Source: an uncultured Clostridia bacterium
Lineage (GTDB): Bacteria > Bacillota > Clostridia > TANB77 > CAG-508
Assembly: GCA_944392445.1 (NCBI GenBank)
Contig: CALXWT010000007.1
Location: forward strand, 1 to 44,625
Direction of reading: 5' to 3'
Length of the DNA stretch: 44,625 nucleotides
Below the pieces are notes generated by a model that saw nothing but the letters and a program-made list of their open reading frames with translations, made no database searches and was not told the DNA's origin. Positions within the stretch are counted from its first letter, which is position 1. The number at the start of each line of letters is the position of its first letter. A program made the position numbers and the translations under genes. Below are positions 1 to 7,071 of the stretch, piece by piece.

Positions 1-74
1 TTAAAAAACGGTATTATTAAAATAATTGGTACTAAAATAATTCTAAATAAAGTAAGCTTATTTGCTAAATTCAT
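1..74 (-). CDS. pgsA: CDP-diacylglycerol--glycerol-3-phosphate 3-phosphatidyltransferase, N-terminal fragment
   Basis: Only the first 24 codons are inside the window. The peptide begins MNLANKLTLFRIILVPIILI, which is the characteristic start of PgsA: a short polar N-terminus with an N-K-LT-x-x-R pattern leading into the first membrane helix. PgsA makes phosphatidylglycerolphosphate in the membrane, the committed step to phosphatidylglycerol and cardiolipin. A GAGGATGG ribosome site lies just upstream of the ATG. In Bacillus and many Clostridia pgsA is found near recA, rny and ymdB, which fits recA further along this window. The catalytic CDP-alcohol phosphotransferase motif lies outside the window, so the call rests on the N-terminus and context. 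Confidence 0.75.
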   Translation of the reverse strand, partial: MNLANKLTLFRIILVPIILIIPFF

Positions 75-197
75 ATTTTCCATCCTCTCAAGTTTGTTTC
101 TTTTTTAATTATATGCATTATTATAATAAAGTAGAAATTGGAGACTGTCTCCCTTTCTAAATCTTCATACATTATATATAAATAAAGCAAAAAAATA

Positions 198-231
198 AAT
201 AGAAAATTGTAAAAAATTTAAATTTTCTATT
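198..231 (-). terminator. Stem-loop with T-runs, terminator of the DUF5665 gene
   Basis: An 11-bp inverted repeat (AATAGAAAATT / AATTTTCTATT) follows the DUF5665 stop codon. On the minus strand the stem is followed by a T-rich tract. The other side is also T-rich, so it may work in both directions. Confidence 0.7.
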
Positions 232-284
232 TTTTTAATTATTATCTACGGTTTATATAGAAAGCAAATAAAAAACTATAAGAT

Positions 285-569
285 TTATCTACTATTTTGT
301 ACAATATCTACTATATCTGCTATATATTCTCCTATTACTGGTATGTTCCATGTTACAATTTTTTGCAATACAATAATAATTATTGCTGTAATAATTGTTA
401 CACCAATACCAATACCAATTCCTTTAACAATTCCTGTCCAAATATTTCTAAAAAACAATTCCTTTTTGTTTCCTAGGAGTTCTACTAAGTCTAAGACTTT
501 GCTTTTGGTCAAAGCATAATTTAGATTATCTAGCTTTTTATTTAATTCTTCATAAATCTTTTTATCCAT
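285..569 (-). CDS. DUF5665 family membrane protein
   Basis: 94 aa. The N-terminal half is charged (residues 1-40, with a VLDLVELLGNKKELFFRN stretch). A Gly-rich membrane segment follows (about residues 45-70, WTGIVKGIGIGIGVTIITA), then a second hydrophobic/amphipathic stretch ending NIPVIGEYIADIVDIVQ. That order of helix, glycine-rich membrane helix and conserved P-V-I-G-x-[FY]-I-A tail matches my recollection of DUF5665, a small family common in Firmicutes with no assigned biochemical role. The ribosome site is weak. It stands alone between pgsA and rpmE, with a terminator immediately downstream. Confidence 0.75.
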   Translation of the reverse strand: MDKKIYEELNKKLDNLNYALTKSKVLDLVELLGNKKELFFRNIWTGIVKGIGIGIGVTIITAIIIIVLQKIVTWNIPVIGEYIADIVDIVQNSR

Positions 570-672
570 AACACCAATCCATTTTTTATTGTTCGAAAAA
601 GTCTAATTATATAAGATGCTCCTCTTGTTTTATTATTCTACTTTTTTTGGTTTTTATGTATAAAAATTAAAA

Positions 673-692
673 GAATAGCTTTTTTGCTATCC
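673..692 (-). terminator. Terminator downstream of rpmE
   Basis: A short stem (ATAGC / GCTAT, extendable by a wobble pair) with an A6 loop on the minus strand lies a few bases after the rpmE stop. It is followed by TTCTTTTAATTTTT. Confidence 0.65.
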
Positions 693-697
693 TTTTA

Positions 698-898
698 TTA
701 TTGTATTCCATATTTCTTTTTGAATTTATCTGCTCTACCACCAGTTGTTTCTCTTTTTAAGTTACCTGTCCAGAATGGATGGCATTTTGAGCAAACATCA
801 ACTTTTATATCTGGTTTTGTTGAATGTGTTTTCATAACATTACCACAAGCACATGTAATTGTAGCTTCTGTATAATTTGGATGTATTTCTTCTTTCAT
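698..898 (-). CDS. rpmE: 50S ribosomal protein L31, zinc-binding type
   Basis: 66 aa, the normal length for bacterial L31. The start MKEEIHPNY, the ACGNVMKTHST segment, the VCSKCHPFWTG segment and the tail GGRADKFKKKYG are all canonical. Four cysteines (C-x-C near residues 16-18 and C-x-x-C near 36-39) make this the zinc-containing type, not the zinc-independent paralogue induced under zinc starvation. L31 sits on the large subunit and helps bridge the two subunits. A GAGGTG ribosome site precedes the ATG, and an extended -10 promoter lies about 45 bases upstream. Confidence 0.97.
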   Translation of the reverse strand: MKEEIHPNYTEATITCACGNVMKTHSTKPDIKVDVCSKCHPFWTGNLKRETTGGRADKFKKKYGIQ

Positions 899-943
899 TT
901 TGTATTCACCTCTTCTTTATTATTTTAAAAAACGCTATTTTAT

Positions 944-972
944 ATAATAACATATATTTATGTTTTTTTCAA
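944..972 (-). promoter_or_regulatory. Sigma-A promoter of rpmE
   Basis: On the minus strand: TTGAAA, 17-bp spacer, TATTAT, with a TG one base upstream of the -10 hexamer (extended -10). It lies about 45 bases upstream of the rpmE start. Confidence 0.6.
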
Positions 973-989
973 GCCCTATTTTTTTGTTT

Positions 990-1148
990 TTATAAACCAT
1001 TTTCTATTTGCTTTTCTTGTATGTATTCTGCTGAACTTTGTAGTTCTTGGTCTAATGATGCTTTATGAACTAACTTATTTACTACATTAAATAAACAAGC
1101 AATAATTAAAATAGCAAATAGTACTTTTTTCCATATTTTAGCTATCAT
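990..1148 (-). CDS. Small single-pass membrane protein, 52 aa
   Basis: The short open frame encodes a basic N-terminus (MIAKIWKK), one hydrophobic helix (about residues 9-23, VLFAILIIACLFNVV) and a polar, glutamine/glutamate-rich C-terminus of about 28 residues. It is well supported despite its size: a GAGGAG ribosome site sits at good spacing before the ATG, and a perfect TTGACA-17-TATAAT promoter lies 65 bases upstream on the same strand. The charged tail after one helix recalls FtsB/DivIC-like bitopic proteins, but it is too short to contain their coiled coil and I see no family signature. Function unknown. Confidence 0.7.
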   Translation of the reverse strand: MIAKIWKKVLFAILIIACLFNVVNKLVHKASLDQELQSSAEYIQEKQIENGL

Positions 1149-1212
1149 ATTTTTCTCCTCACATATATGCTTTTATAAAATGCACACGCATATTCTGTAT
1201 TTTACAAATATA

Positions 1213-1241
1213 ATTATACTTATTTTTTCTAAAATTGTCAA
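1213..1241 (-). promoter_or_regulatory. Consensus sigma-A promoter for the 52-aa membrane protein
   Basis: Minus strand TTGACA, 17-bp spacer, TATAAT: a perfect match to the consensus. It is divergent from the promoter at 1265-1293, and the two -35 boxes are only 23 bases apart. Confidence 0.85.
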
Positions 1242-1264
1242 TACATTTATTAGCACAAGTTTGA

Positions 1265-1293
1265 TTGACATAATTAAGTTTACGTGATATAAT
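1265..1293 (+). promoter_or_regulatory. Consensus sigma-A promoter for the phospholipase-C-like gene
   Basis: Plus strand TTGACA, 17-bp spacer, TATAAT with an extended -10 TG. This perfect consensus suggests high constitutive expression unless repressed. The leader to the start codon is about 80 bases. Confidence 0.85.
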
Positions 1294-1379
1294 TTTAAAC
1301 ATCGAACATTCACTTTGTTATGATAGTCTAGTATTCTAGCTATCTATAGCAACCATATTCAATGAATAAGGAGGATATT

Positions 1380-2024
1380 ATGCCTGGGATTTTGTATCAT
1401 CTTAGTTTTGCTGAGGAGGTATATCGGCATTTGCCGTCTAGCTTAGACTTGGACAAGATAAGCTTTATGGCGGGAAATTTGATTCCCGATTTGGCAGTCG
1501 ACAAGAAAAAGTCTCATTATCGCAAGGATGCTTCTGTTAAGGGATTCTTTGTTCCTGATATGGAAGCCGTGAAAGAGGAGCTTTATGTTCCTACTAATCC
1601 TATTAAGTTTGGTATGTACTGCCATCTTTATTTGGATAACTTTTTCATTGAGGAATTCCTTATTCCTGAGTTCATCTGGGATAATAAGAATATGAAAGTT
1701 ATCAACCCCAGAAATCACTTGGAATGGGACGTTCCTACTTTCTTTTCGCAGGACGGTATGTATGGGTCGTATACTGAAATCAATCAGTTGCTCATTAGAG
1801 ATGGGCTTGTATCTATGCAGACCGTTGCAGAAATTCCGGAAGTTCTTCCGAACACCGGAATGGAGGTCTTCGATAACAGACGCAAGAAGACTTGGAAAAA
1901 GGAATTGGAAGAATATATCGCTGAAAAGAAGTCCTATACGGGAAATATTTTTAATTATGAACGTTTGTGGGCTAGTATTGAGCGTATTGTTTTCCAGTTC
2001 ATAAATGAGTCTTTTAGCAAGTAA
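1380..2024 (+). CDS. Zinc-dependent phospholipase C-like protein
   Basis: 214 aa. The start MPGILYHLSFAEEVYRHL, the segment FMAGNLIPDLAVDKKKSHYR and a later MYCHLYLDNFF give the spaced His/Asp pattern (H8, D43 of PDLA, H52, H98, D102) seen in the 'zinc dependent phospholipase C' family of all-helical metal hydrolases. That assignment is from motif recall. There is no signal peptide, so it is probably cytoplasmic or phage-related. An in-frame ATG six codons upstream is not the start: the AAGGAGG ribosome site lies between the two ATGs. GC content and codon choice (TTG, GGG, CCC, GTC) are clearly higher than in neighbouring genes, as in the next two genes, pointing to recent acquisition. Confidence 0.6.
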   Translation: MPGILYHLSFAEEVYRHLPSSLDLDKISFMAGNLIPDLAVDKKKSHYRKDASVKGFFVPDMEAVKEELYVPTNPIKFGMYCHLYLDNFFIEEFLIPEFIWDNKNMKVINPRNHLEWDVPTFFSQDGMYGSYTEINQLLIRDGLVSMQTVAEIPEVLPNTGMEVFDNRRKKTWKKELEEYIAEKKSYTGNIFNYERLWASIERIVFQFINESFSK

Positions 2025-2060
2025 TTTTCTCTAAATTTTTCATATTATTGACTTATGGTA

Positions 2061-2091
2061 AGAGCCCCTGAGACATTGTCTCAGGGGCTCT
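2061..2091. terminator. Perfect 13-bp hairpin between convergent genes
   Basis: AGAGCCCCTGAGA and its exact complement are separated by five bases. It lies 36 bases after the phospholipase-like stop and 86 bases after the convergent 652-aa gene. Neither side has a real T-run, so it is a strong hairpin acting as a bidirectional terminator at best. Confidence 0.65.
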
Positions 2092-2177
2092 AAGTGTATT
2101 ACTTATTCAGTTGCTCTTACTCTTTATTAGGAGTAATTTTTTTGCAGAATAACTTTGCAACCATATTTGTTGTTTTG

Positions 2178-4136
2178 TTATTCTTCAGTGGGGTGGTCCT
2201 CGGTATCAGTACTTGCATCAGTACTTTTCTGTTTTTCCCCATCATCCACATTTTCAGGTGTCTGTGCCTCTTCCGAGCTTTCGTCCGAAGTATCGGTTCC
2301 CTCGGGGAGTTCCACATTCTGCCCATGGTCTGCAAAGAACTTCTTCATTGCAGGAATAACAAGAACAAGCAACGGCAGGAACGGCGTAATAACGGGAAGA
2401 ATCTGGTTCACCAAATTGTCAGCCTGTGCCTGCCCTTCCTGATTTGCTTTGGTCTGATGGCCATAAGCAATAAAAACGGCAATGGCAATGCCGGCAAGAA
2501 CAGCTACCTTCTTCAGGTTCTCAGCACTGAAGAAATCTTCGCTCAAATGGAACTTTTCGGAAATCACATCCTGAGCAATGTAAAATGCTCCAGTAACCTG
2601 ATTCTTGATGTCCTCAATGTCAAACTTATCATTGCTCAGAAGGTTGACAGCACAAATTGCAAGAGCCGCAGGCAACATCTTCATAATACTTGCCTGCAAG
2701 GGCTTGATAGTTGCCACCAACTTATCCATAATGGACTGGACATCTGCCGGTTCCCCATTTTCTGCGATTTTCTTCGAAGCCTGGTTCTTGTAGAACATAA
2801 TAGTGCCAAATGCAGCACCACCGATGACAAGGATTTTCTTGAGATTTTTCTTATCTTTCAGAACCTCCAAGTCAATGCCGAGAGACTTCTTTGCAGTGCT
2901 AGCAATATTGCTAACGCTAAGGTCGCTTTCGCCCTTCATTGCATAGCCTGCAAAGGCCACAATTGCAAAGGGCACCAAGTACTGAATGTACTTCTCTGCT
3001 TTGGAAGTATACTCCAAAATCTTGGCATTGGCATTGTCAATGCCCTCACTGAAGAACTGCTGGCCAACCATAGTAAGTACCCACAGAAGAATCTTCTGGT
3101 TATTGGTATTCTCACCAGTGAAACCGAGCAAATCTCCCAAAGAGAAAAGCTTGACATAGCAGGGAACTCCCAACGGATTCATATTGGGAACAATGCCAAC
3201 CTTGGTAAGGTTAACAATATTGGTTGCCTTAACAATGTTGTCATTAACAGAATCCACACAGTAGGGCTCTCCAACGTACCAAATGGTATCGCCCTCTTTC
3301 ACAGAGGTAACAGCGAACTTGATAATCGGCAATTTGAGAGTTGCCAAATCATCATAGGTAGTAACCTGCTTCTTCTGCCGGTCATACACCCTGTACTGAC
3401 CATCCACGCACTTGATAGCAGTACCAATGATGGTACTACTAATGCGCTCATCGTGCAAGATGCCGATGTCAATACCCAACTTTTTCGAAATCGATTTGAA
3501 ATCGATGGGCAACGCATTGGACGCAGTAGTAGTGGTCAAAGCAGTAGTAGAAGTAGTACCAGTGGTCGGATTGTTTTTGTTCTCAGTCATCTTGTCTTCC
3601 TCCTTAGTAGTAGTATCAGTGGTCAAACTGGTGTTATTCTCAGGCATTGTTTCTTTCTCCTTAGCAGTAGTTGCAGTAGCCGAATTGGTGTTATTCAGTG
3701 GCTTCGTATCCTCCTGTTTAGATGTTGTGGTATTTGTGTCTTCAGACTTTTTCGAGTTGATGACACTATACTCTCCATCTGCTATAATCTCTTCAAAGTC
3801 TTCCTCTGAAAAGATAAAGCCAAAACGTTGATTGATTCTCCCTATTTCTTCCAAATCAACTACAGTATATAGAGAATTATTACTTCTATCTGCGACGAAC
3901 AACCTTGTATTTAGTCTAAGTGTATCCATAATCCAGTTCGAACTACTACCACAATAATAAAATCCAGCTTCAGGCTGATTAAAATGTACAGTCAAACAAA
4001 TCTCTTCGTTACCTAAGGATACAATATTATTAAGATAGAGCAATCCTAATTTTAGTTTGCCTAATTGATAATCATGTACTCCTCCACAAATCGGACAAAT
4101 AACTTTTTCAGGTGCATATTTCAAGAAACTTGCCAT
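2178..4136 (-). CDS. Modular membrane protein with zinc-ribbon-like N-terminus and Thr-rich repeat linker
   Basis: 652 aa, family not recognised. In order: an N-terminal CPIC pair (residues 14-17) in a roughly 130-residue domain; a Thr/Glu/Asn-rich linker (about 134-205) built from three 19-20 residue repeats; a beta-rich domain (about 215-345, with KEGDTIWYVGEPYCVDSV); then a C-terminal region with several hydrophobic helices in which a module recurs (NLKKILVIGGAAFG and, about 110 residues later, NLKKVAVLAGIAIAV). It ends in a polar Glu/Ser/Thr tail. The start five codons upstream is rejected because it would encode the AGGAGG ribosome site itself. The C-terminal two-thirds is GC-rich while the N-terminal part is AT-richer, so the gene looks mosaic. 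A strong promoter with an overlapping palindrome lies about 200 bases upstream. A phage or plasmid origin is plausible but unproven. Confidence 0.75.
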   Translation of the reverse strand: MASFLKYAPEKVICPICGGVHDYQLGKLKLGLLYLNNIVSLGNEEICLTVHFNQPEAGFYYCGSSSNWIMDTLRLNTRLFVADRSNNSLYTVVDLEEIGRINQRFGFIFSEEDFEEIIADGEYSVINSKKSEDTNTTTSKQEDTKPLNNTNSATATTAKEKETMPENNTSLTTDTTTKEEDKMTENKNNPTTGTTSTTALTTTTASNALPIDFKSISKKLGIDIGILHDERISSTIIGTAIKCVDGQYRVYDRQKKQVTTYDDLATLKLPIIKFAVTSVKEGDTIWYVGEPYCVDSVNDNIVKATNIVNLTKVGIVPNMNPLGVPCYVKLFSLGDLLGFTGENTNNQKILLWVLTMVGQQFFSEGIDNANAKILEYTSKAEKYIQYLVPFAIVAFAGYAMKGESDLSVSNIASTAKKSLGIDLEVLKDKKNLKKILVIGGAAFGTIMFYKNQASKKIAENGEPADVQSIMDKLVATIKPLQASIMKMLPAALAICAVNLLSNDKFDIEDIKNQVTGAFYIAQDVISEKFHLSEDFFSAENLKKVAVLAGIAIAVFIAYGHQTKANQEGQAQADNLVNQILPVITPFLPLLVLVIPAMKKFFADHGQNVELPEGTDTSDESSEEAQTPENVDDGEKQKSTDASTDTEDHPTEE

Positions 4137-4185
4137 TTTATGCCTCCTCATTAGTCTGCTTATTTGCGTTTCTTACTCTTGCTCT

Positions 4186-4212
4186 TTAATGAAGTACGAT
4201 ACGAAATCCCAT
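4186..4212 (-). CDS. Possible 8-codon leader peptide upstream of the 652-aa protein
   Basis: Inside the long leader, an AAAGGAG ribosome site correctly precedes ATG and the frame reads MGFRIVLH then stop. It ends about 50 bases before the start of the large gene. A second AAAGGAG lies further upstream in the leader. It could be a chance short frame or a translational leader; no attenuator hairpin was found to support the latter. Confidence 0.3.
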   Translation of the reverse strand: MGFRIVLH

Positions 4213-4337
4213 ACTTACTCCTTTCCTATTAAATTTTCAATGTGCGAATAAATAATACTCCTTTCTTTCGTGTATTTTACACTGTTGTGTTTGCTAAGTA
4301 AATTATCACTTGAGCTATCCAACATAATGTGCTTAAT

Positions 4338-4366
4338 ATTATATTATAAAGCGCATAAAAAGTCAA
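4338..4366 (-). promoter_or_regulatory. Sigma-A promoter of the 652-aa protein gene
   Basis: Minus strand TTGACT, 17-bp spacer, TATAAT. The predicted transcript starts near 4330, leaving a leader of about 190 bases. The -35 box overlaps the palindrome at 4365-4380. Confidence 0.75.
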
Positions 4367-4380
4367 CATAATATTATGTT
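4365..4380. promoter_or_regulatory. Candidate operator, 16-bp perfect palindrome
   Basis: AACATAATATTATGTT is a perfect palindrome overlapping the -35 box of the promoter at 4338-4366. The half-site AACATAAT recurs at 4321-4328, near the predicted transcription start. A palindrome over the -35 plus a half-site at +1 is a classic repressor layout, but no regulator gene is adjacent. Confidence 0.55.
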
Positions 4381-4463
4381 TACTTTTCATTTAAGTTCTA
4401 TCTCTCATTTATATGTTACTATATACCATTTATATACATCATAAATAAGTATATAGCATTACT

Positions 4464-4497
4464 AGATGCCTGCCTCGATTTCTCGAAGCAGGCATCT
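4464..4497. terminator. Hairpin in the gap between the 68-aa gene and the 652-aa gene promoter
   Basis: AGATGCCTGC pairs with GCAGGCATCT around an inner TCGA/TCGA pairing. No T-run follows. It may back up the hairpin at 4537-4567 in ending transcription of the 68-aa gene before the next promoter. Confidence 0.5.
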
Positions 4498-4536
4498 ATC
4501 AAGCCTTATTGTAGAAGACAACAAGGTTCTGGGGTA

Positions 4537-4567
4537 CCCGACTGCAATCTTTGATTGCTATGTCGGG
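4537..4567 (-). terminator. Hairpin immediately after the 68-aa gene
   Basis: CCCGAC/GTCGGG and GCAATC/GATTGC form a two-part stem with a 3-base loop, starting 9 bases beyond the stop codon of the 68-aa gene. No T-run follows on the minus strand. Confidence 0.5.
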
Positions 4568-4575
4568 TCAGGTTC

Positions 4576-4782
4576 TTATTTTTGCTCGTCGTAAAGCTTT
4601 TTCATAATGGGATAGCTATTAAGGTTGAGCTGACCAGTAATAGGATTGCCAAAATACATTTTCGGCTCCAACGCCATACAAGCCTTAATCAGCCTCTTGC
4701 AAGCTTCCCGTCCACAGAGTTTTACGTTGCCGTTCTCATCGAAAACGACTTCAAATGCTTCCTTAAATCTTAAGTTTGCCAT
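4576..4782 (-). CDS. 68-aa protein of unknown function
   Basis: It starts MANLRFKEAFEVVFDENGN and continues with a Cys-containing basic helix (REACKRLIKACMAL) and a Gly/Pro loop (FGNPITGQLNLNSYP). No family recognised. It is clearly a gene: AAAGGAGGT precedes the ATG, an extended -10 promoter lies about 35 bases upstream, and a hairpin follows the stop. Like the two other island genes it has a higher GC content than the surrounding genome, so it probably arrived with them. The small soluble fold could suit a regulator or a phage/plasmid accessory protein, but nothing in the sequence decides this. Confidence 0.65.
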   Translation of the reverse strand: MANLRFKEAFEVVFDENGNVKLCGREACKRLIKACMALEPKMYFGNPITGQLNLNSYPIMKKLYDEQK

Positions 4783-4814
4783 AATACGTAACCTCCTTTA
4801 TTGGTTATGCACTT

Positions 4815-4843
4815 ATCTTATCACAATTGCATTTGTTTTTCAA
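4815..4843 (-). promoter_or_regulatory. Promoter of the 68-aa gene
   Basis: Minus strand TTGAAA, 17-bp spacer, TAAGAT, with TG one base before the -10 box (extended -10). It is directly followed by the strong ribosome site of the 68-aa gene. Confidence 0.65.
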
Positions 4844-4862
4844 TAGTTTTTGCAAAAGGGGA

Positions 4863-5111
4863 TGCAAAAGGGGACGGGCTTAAATTGTAAAAAATAGATA
4901 ATTCTTTTGTTATAGTACAATAATATATTTTTTCTTTTAGTCGGAGTGCTTAAGGTGGGGACCAACAAGTTTACAAACTGTTAAACGAAACGTAAGTAGA
5001 GTTTGTACAGTTTGTACGATGTTGGGGGCCGGAGACTAAAATAAAAAATATATTATTGTACTATAAATGCTAAAATAATTTTTTTACAATTTAAGCCCGT
5101 CCCCTTTTGCA
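4863..5111. repeat. Hairpin element family 1, copy A
   Basis: A 249-base inverted-repeat structure. The arms (about 80 bases, nearly complementary) begin TGCAAAAGGGGACGGGCTT and contain a locus-specific block TATAGTACAATAATATA. The core (about 4942-5033) has the family-1 sequence GTGCTTAAGGTGGGGACC, then ACAAACTGTT ... ACAGTTTGTAC, then GTTGGGGGCCGG. The 12-mer TGCAAAAGGGGA is tandemly duplicated at the left edge (4851-4862). The right end lies 6 bases beyond the DUF6320 stop codon. It contains no open reading frame of note. Confidence 0.85.
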
Positions 5112-5117
5112 AATTTA

Positions 5118-5690
5118 TTACATATGCAATCTTCTGTCTAATTCTTCTACAATATTTCTTCCACACAATATTAGCGACATTACAAATGTAAAAAGTGTTA
5201 TTGAGCTTGAAATTATTGTAAGCACTGGCACTGTTATTACGTTGTCAAATACAAAGTAAATTACAAGTGGTATCATACTAAATGCAAATATTATTAGTTG
5301 GTAAATTGCATATTTGTAATACCTATTTACACTGCAAATTGTAAGCACTAGCATAGTTACATTTGCTATTATTATAATTATTGGAATAGCTATGTTTATT
5401 GCCCAACCTTTGTAGTCAAAGATTAAGTCTATAACAATGGTTAATATGGAAATTATTATAAATTGCAAAGTAACGCTCGAGCCTATATTTACATTTCTAT
5501 GTATAGAATACATAGCTGTAATCCACGCATAAATTATACCTGCAATTACTATTAAGCACCATAAATACCTTGTAGAAGTGCAAAGGTTTACGATAACACA
5601 CACTGTTATTGTTATTACTGAAAGTATAATCATTATTATGCTAGCTAAACTTGCTTTTTTTACATTTCTTACTTTAGGATATAAAGTCAT
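5118..5690 (-). CDS. DUF6320 family six-helix membrane protein
   Basis: 190 aa, almost entirely hydrophobic, with about six membrane helices; motifs such as YLWCLIVIAGIIYAWIT and GWAINIAIPIIII match my recollection of DUF6320. Family members I know usually carry an N-terminal zinc ribbon (C-x-x-C twice); here the protein starts directly at the membrane domain, so the ribbon is absent. The start chosen is the ATG 9 bases inside the longest frame, because AAGGG lies too close to the first ATG. It overlaps the end of the acetyltransferase gene by 17 bases, implying translational coupling. DUF6320 proteins commonly neighbour condensation-fold 'alcohol acetyltransferases', as here; the biochemical role is unknown. 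Confidence 0.75.
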   Translation of the reverse strand: MTLYPKVRNVKKASLASIIMIILSVITITVCVIVNLCTSTRYLWCLIVIAGIIYAWITAMYSIHRNVNIGSSVTLQFIIISILTIVIDLIFDYKGWAINIAIPIIIIIANVTMLVLTICSVNRYYKYAIYQLIIFAFSMIPLVIYFVFDNVITVPVLTIISSSITLFTFVMSLILCGRNIVEELDRRLHM

Positions 5691-6948
5691 GCACACCATT
5701 CCCTTCTACAGATATTTCTATGCCCTCTTCTTTTAGCTTCTTACAAAATTCTTGCTCTATTTCTGTGCTTTCGAGTGTTGATGTAAATGTAAATACTAAG
5801 TTGTTTTCAAAAGAACAACTTGAGCATTTTATTTTTTCTACCGATTCGGGGGCAATTAGCATTAAAAATTTGTCTATATATTTTTGATACTTTCCTATAA
5901 TACCTATTCTACCTATATTAGAAAATGTGGTGGTGGTGTATTTTCTTATTTCTATATAGCTTAGTTTTACAATTACTAGTTTTAGGAATAATGGTATTGA
6001 TTTTATAAATGCATTATTTCCTAGTTTTACATTTGCAGACATTGTTTTGCTTATTTCTTCTTTGGTTAGCATTGTTTCAAAGTTTTGCTTTACAAATTTT
6101 AGTATTGCCTCAAAAGTTTGTAGCATTTTTGTGTTCATATCTGCTTGAACCGTTATATAACTAAAGAAGTTGCTTACTGTTTCTGATTTAAAATATTTTC
6201 GTAAATCTACTGGTATACATACTTTAATTGGCTTTTGCCCATTGTATTTTTGATAATTTGTATTGTATATTGCATAAATAATTACAGCAGTTAAGTATTG
6301 GGTTACAGTTACTCCTTTTTCTTTTGCCTTTGCTTTTAAGTCTTCTATATTTATATTTACGTGTATAACACCAATCGCAGCAAATGGCAATTTTCTACCT
6401 TTTAAGATGTATGCTCTCTTGCCACCTTTTCCTTTTTTGGACTTTTTATCATAATTTTTTAAATAATCATCCTCTGTGTTGTTTGATAGTTTTCTATCTA
6501 ATCTTAGTTTTGTGCTAAAGTCTTCTGGATGTGCTAGTTCTAAATATGTATACACTATTTCCTTTAAAAATACTACTCCACTATTTCCATCAGTAAGAGA
6601 GTGAAATATGTCCACATTTATTTTATTTTCATAATATGTAATTTTAAACAAATAGTCGTTATTAGTAATTGGGTCTATGTATTTGCAAGGATAATTTTTT
6701 TCCTTTTCTATTAAAATTTTTTTGTTGTTTTCTTCAAAGTAGTACCAAAAAGCTCCTCTTTTTAGTTTTACTTTAAAGGATGGAATCTTTTCTAAGGTAA
6801 GTTCAGCAGCTTTTTGTAAAGTCATCGGATTTATTTTTTCTTTTAGCACGGCAGATAGTCTAAACACACTGCTATACTTTTTGCTTGACGCAATCGGAAA
6901 TATTTTTGCTGAATTGTCCAATCTTCTCCAATTTTTTGATTTTTGCAC
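5674..6948 (-). CDS. Condensation-fold acyltransferase (alcohol acetyltransferase-like)
   Basis: 424 aa. The HxxxD catalytic motif is HSLTD at residues 116-120 (H116, D120) followed by G, as in the CoA-dependent acyltransferase superfamily that includes NRPS condensation domains and the AATase family. The N-terminal region (MTLQKAAELTLEKIPSFKVK) and a YRTxxxFSNIG-like segment (YTTTTFSNIGRIG) also match. The start is GTG with AAGGAG upstream. The protein is soluble and probably transfers an acyl group from CoA to an alcohol or lipid hydroxyl; the substrate cannot be told. It is the middle gene of an esterase, acetyltransferase and DUF6320 set in one direction, suggesting formation and turnover of an acylated membrane compound. 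Confidence 0.8.
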   Translation of the reverse strand: MQKSKNWRRLDNSAKIFPIASSKKYSSVFRLSAVLKEKINPMTLQKAAELTLEKIPSFKVKLKRGAFWYYFEENNKKILIEKEKNYPCKYIDPITNNDYLFKITYYENKINVDIFHSLTDGNSGVVFLKEIVYTYLELAHPEDFSTKLRLDRKLSNNTEDDYLKNYDKKSKKGKGGKRAYILKGRKLPFAAIGVIHVNINIEDLKAKAKEKGVTVTQYLTAVIIYAIYNTNYQKYNGQKPIKVCIPVDLRKYFKSETVSNFFSYITVQADMNTKMLQTFEAILKFVKQNFETMLTKEEISKTMSANVKLGNNAFIKSIPLFLKLVIVKLSYIEIRKYTTTTFSNIGRIGIIGKYQKYIDKFLMLIAPESVEKIKCSSCSFENNLVFTFTSTLESTEIEQEFCKKLKEEGIEISVEGNGVHDFIS

Positions 6949-7037
6949 TAATTTTTAGCTCCTTTCTTAGGCTAATGGCTATGTTCTGAAAAATCTGTTA
7001 CAATCCACAGTTTCTTTTAGTTGTAGTAATGTATTTT

Positions 7038-7066
7038 TTGGGGTGCTTAAGGTGTGGAACGACAAA
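7038..7066. repeat. Hairpin element family 1, truncated half copy
   Basis: Contains only the left core half (GGGGTGCTTAAGGTGTGGAA, then CGACAA) with no right half or right arm. It stops 5 bases before the stop codon of the alpha/beta hydrolase gene, so it is either a decayed copy or one whose right part was lost in a deletion touching the hydrolase 3' end. Confidence 0.65.
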
Positions 7067-7071
7067 TTTTA

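Noticed and set aside
2094..3809. 571-aa plus-strand open frame opposite the 652-aa gene
   Set aside because: It is the antisense shadow of the GC-richer 652-aa gene, with no ribosome site and no recognisable protein pattern.
4863..5111. Retron or group II intron for the hairpin elements
   Set aside because: No reverse transcriptase is in the window, and cores of about 90-150 bases are too short for a ribozyme intron.
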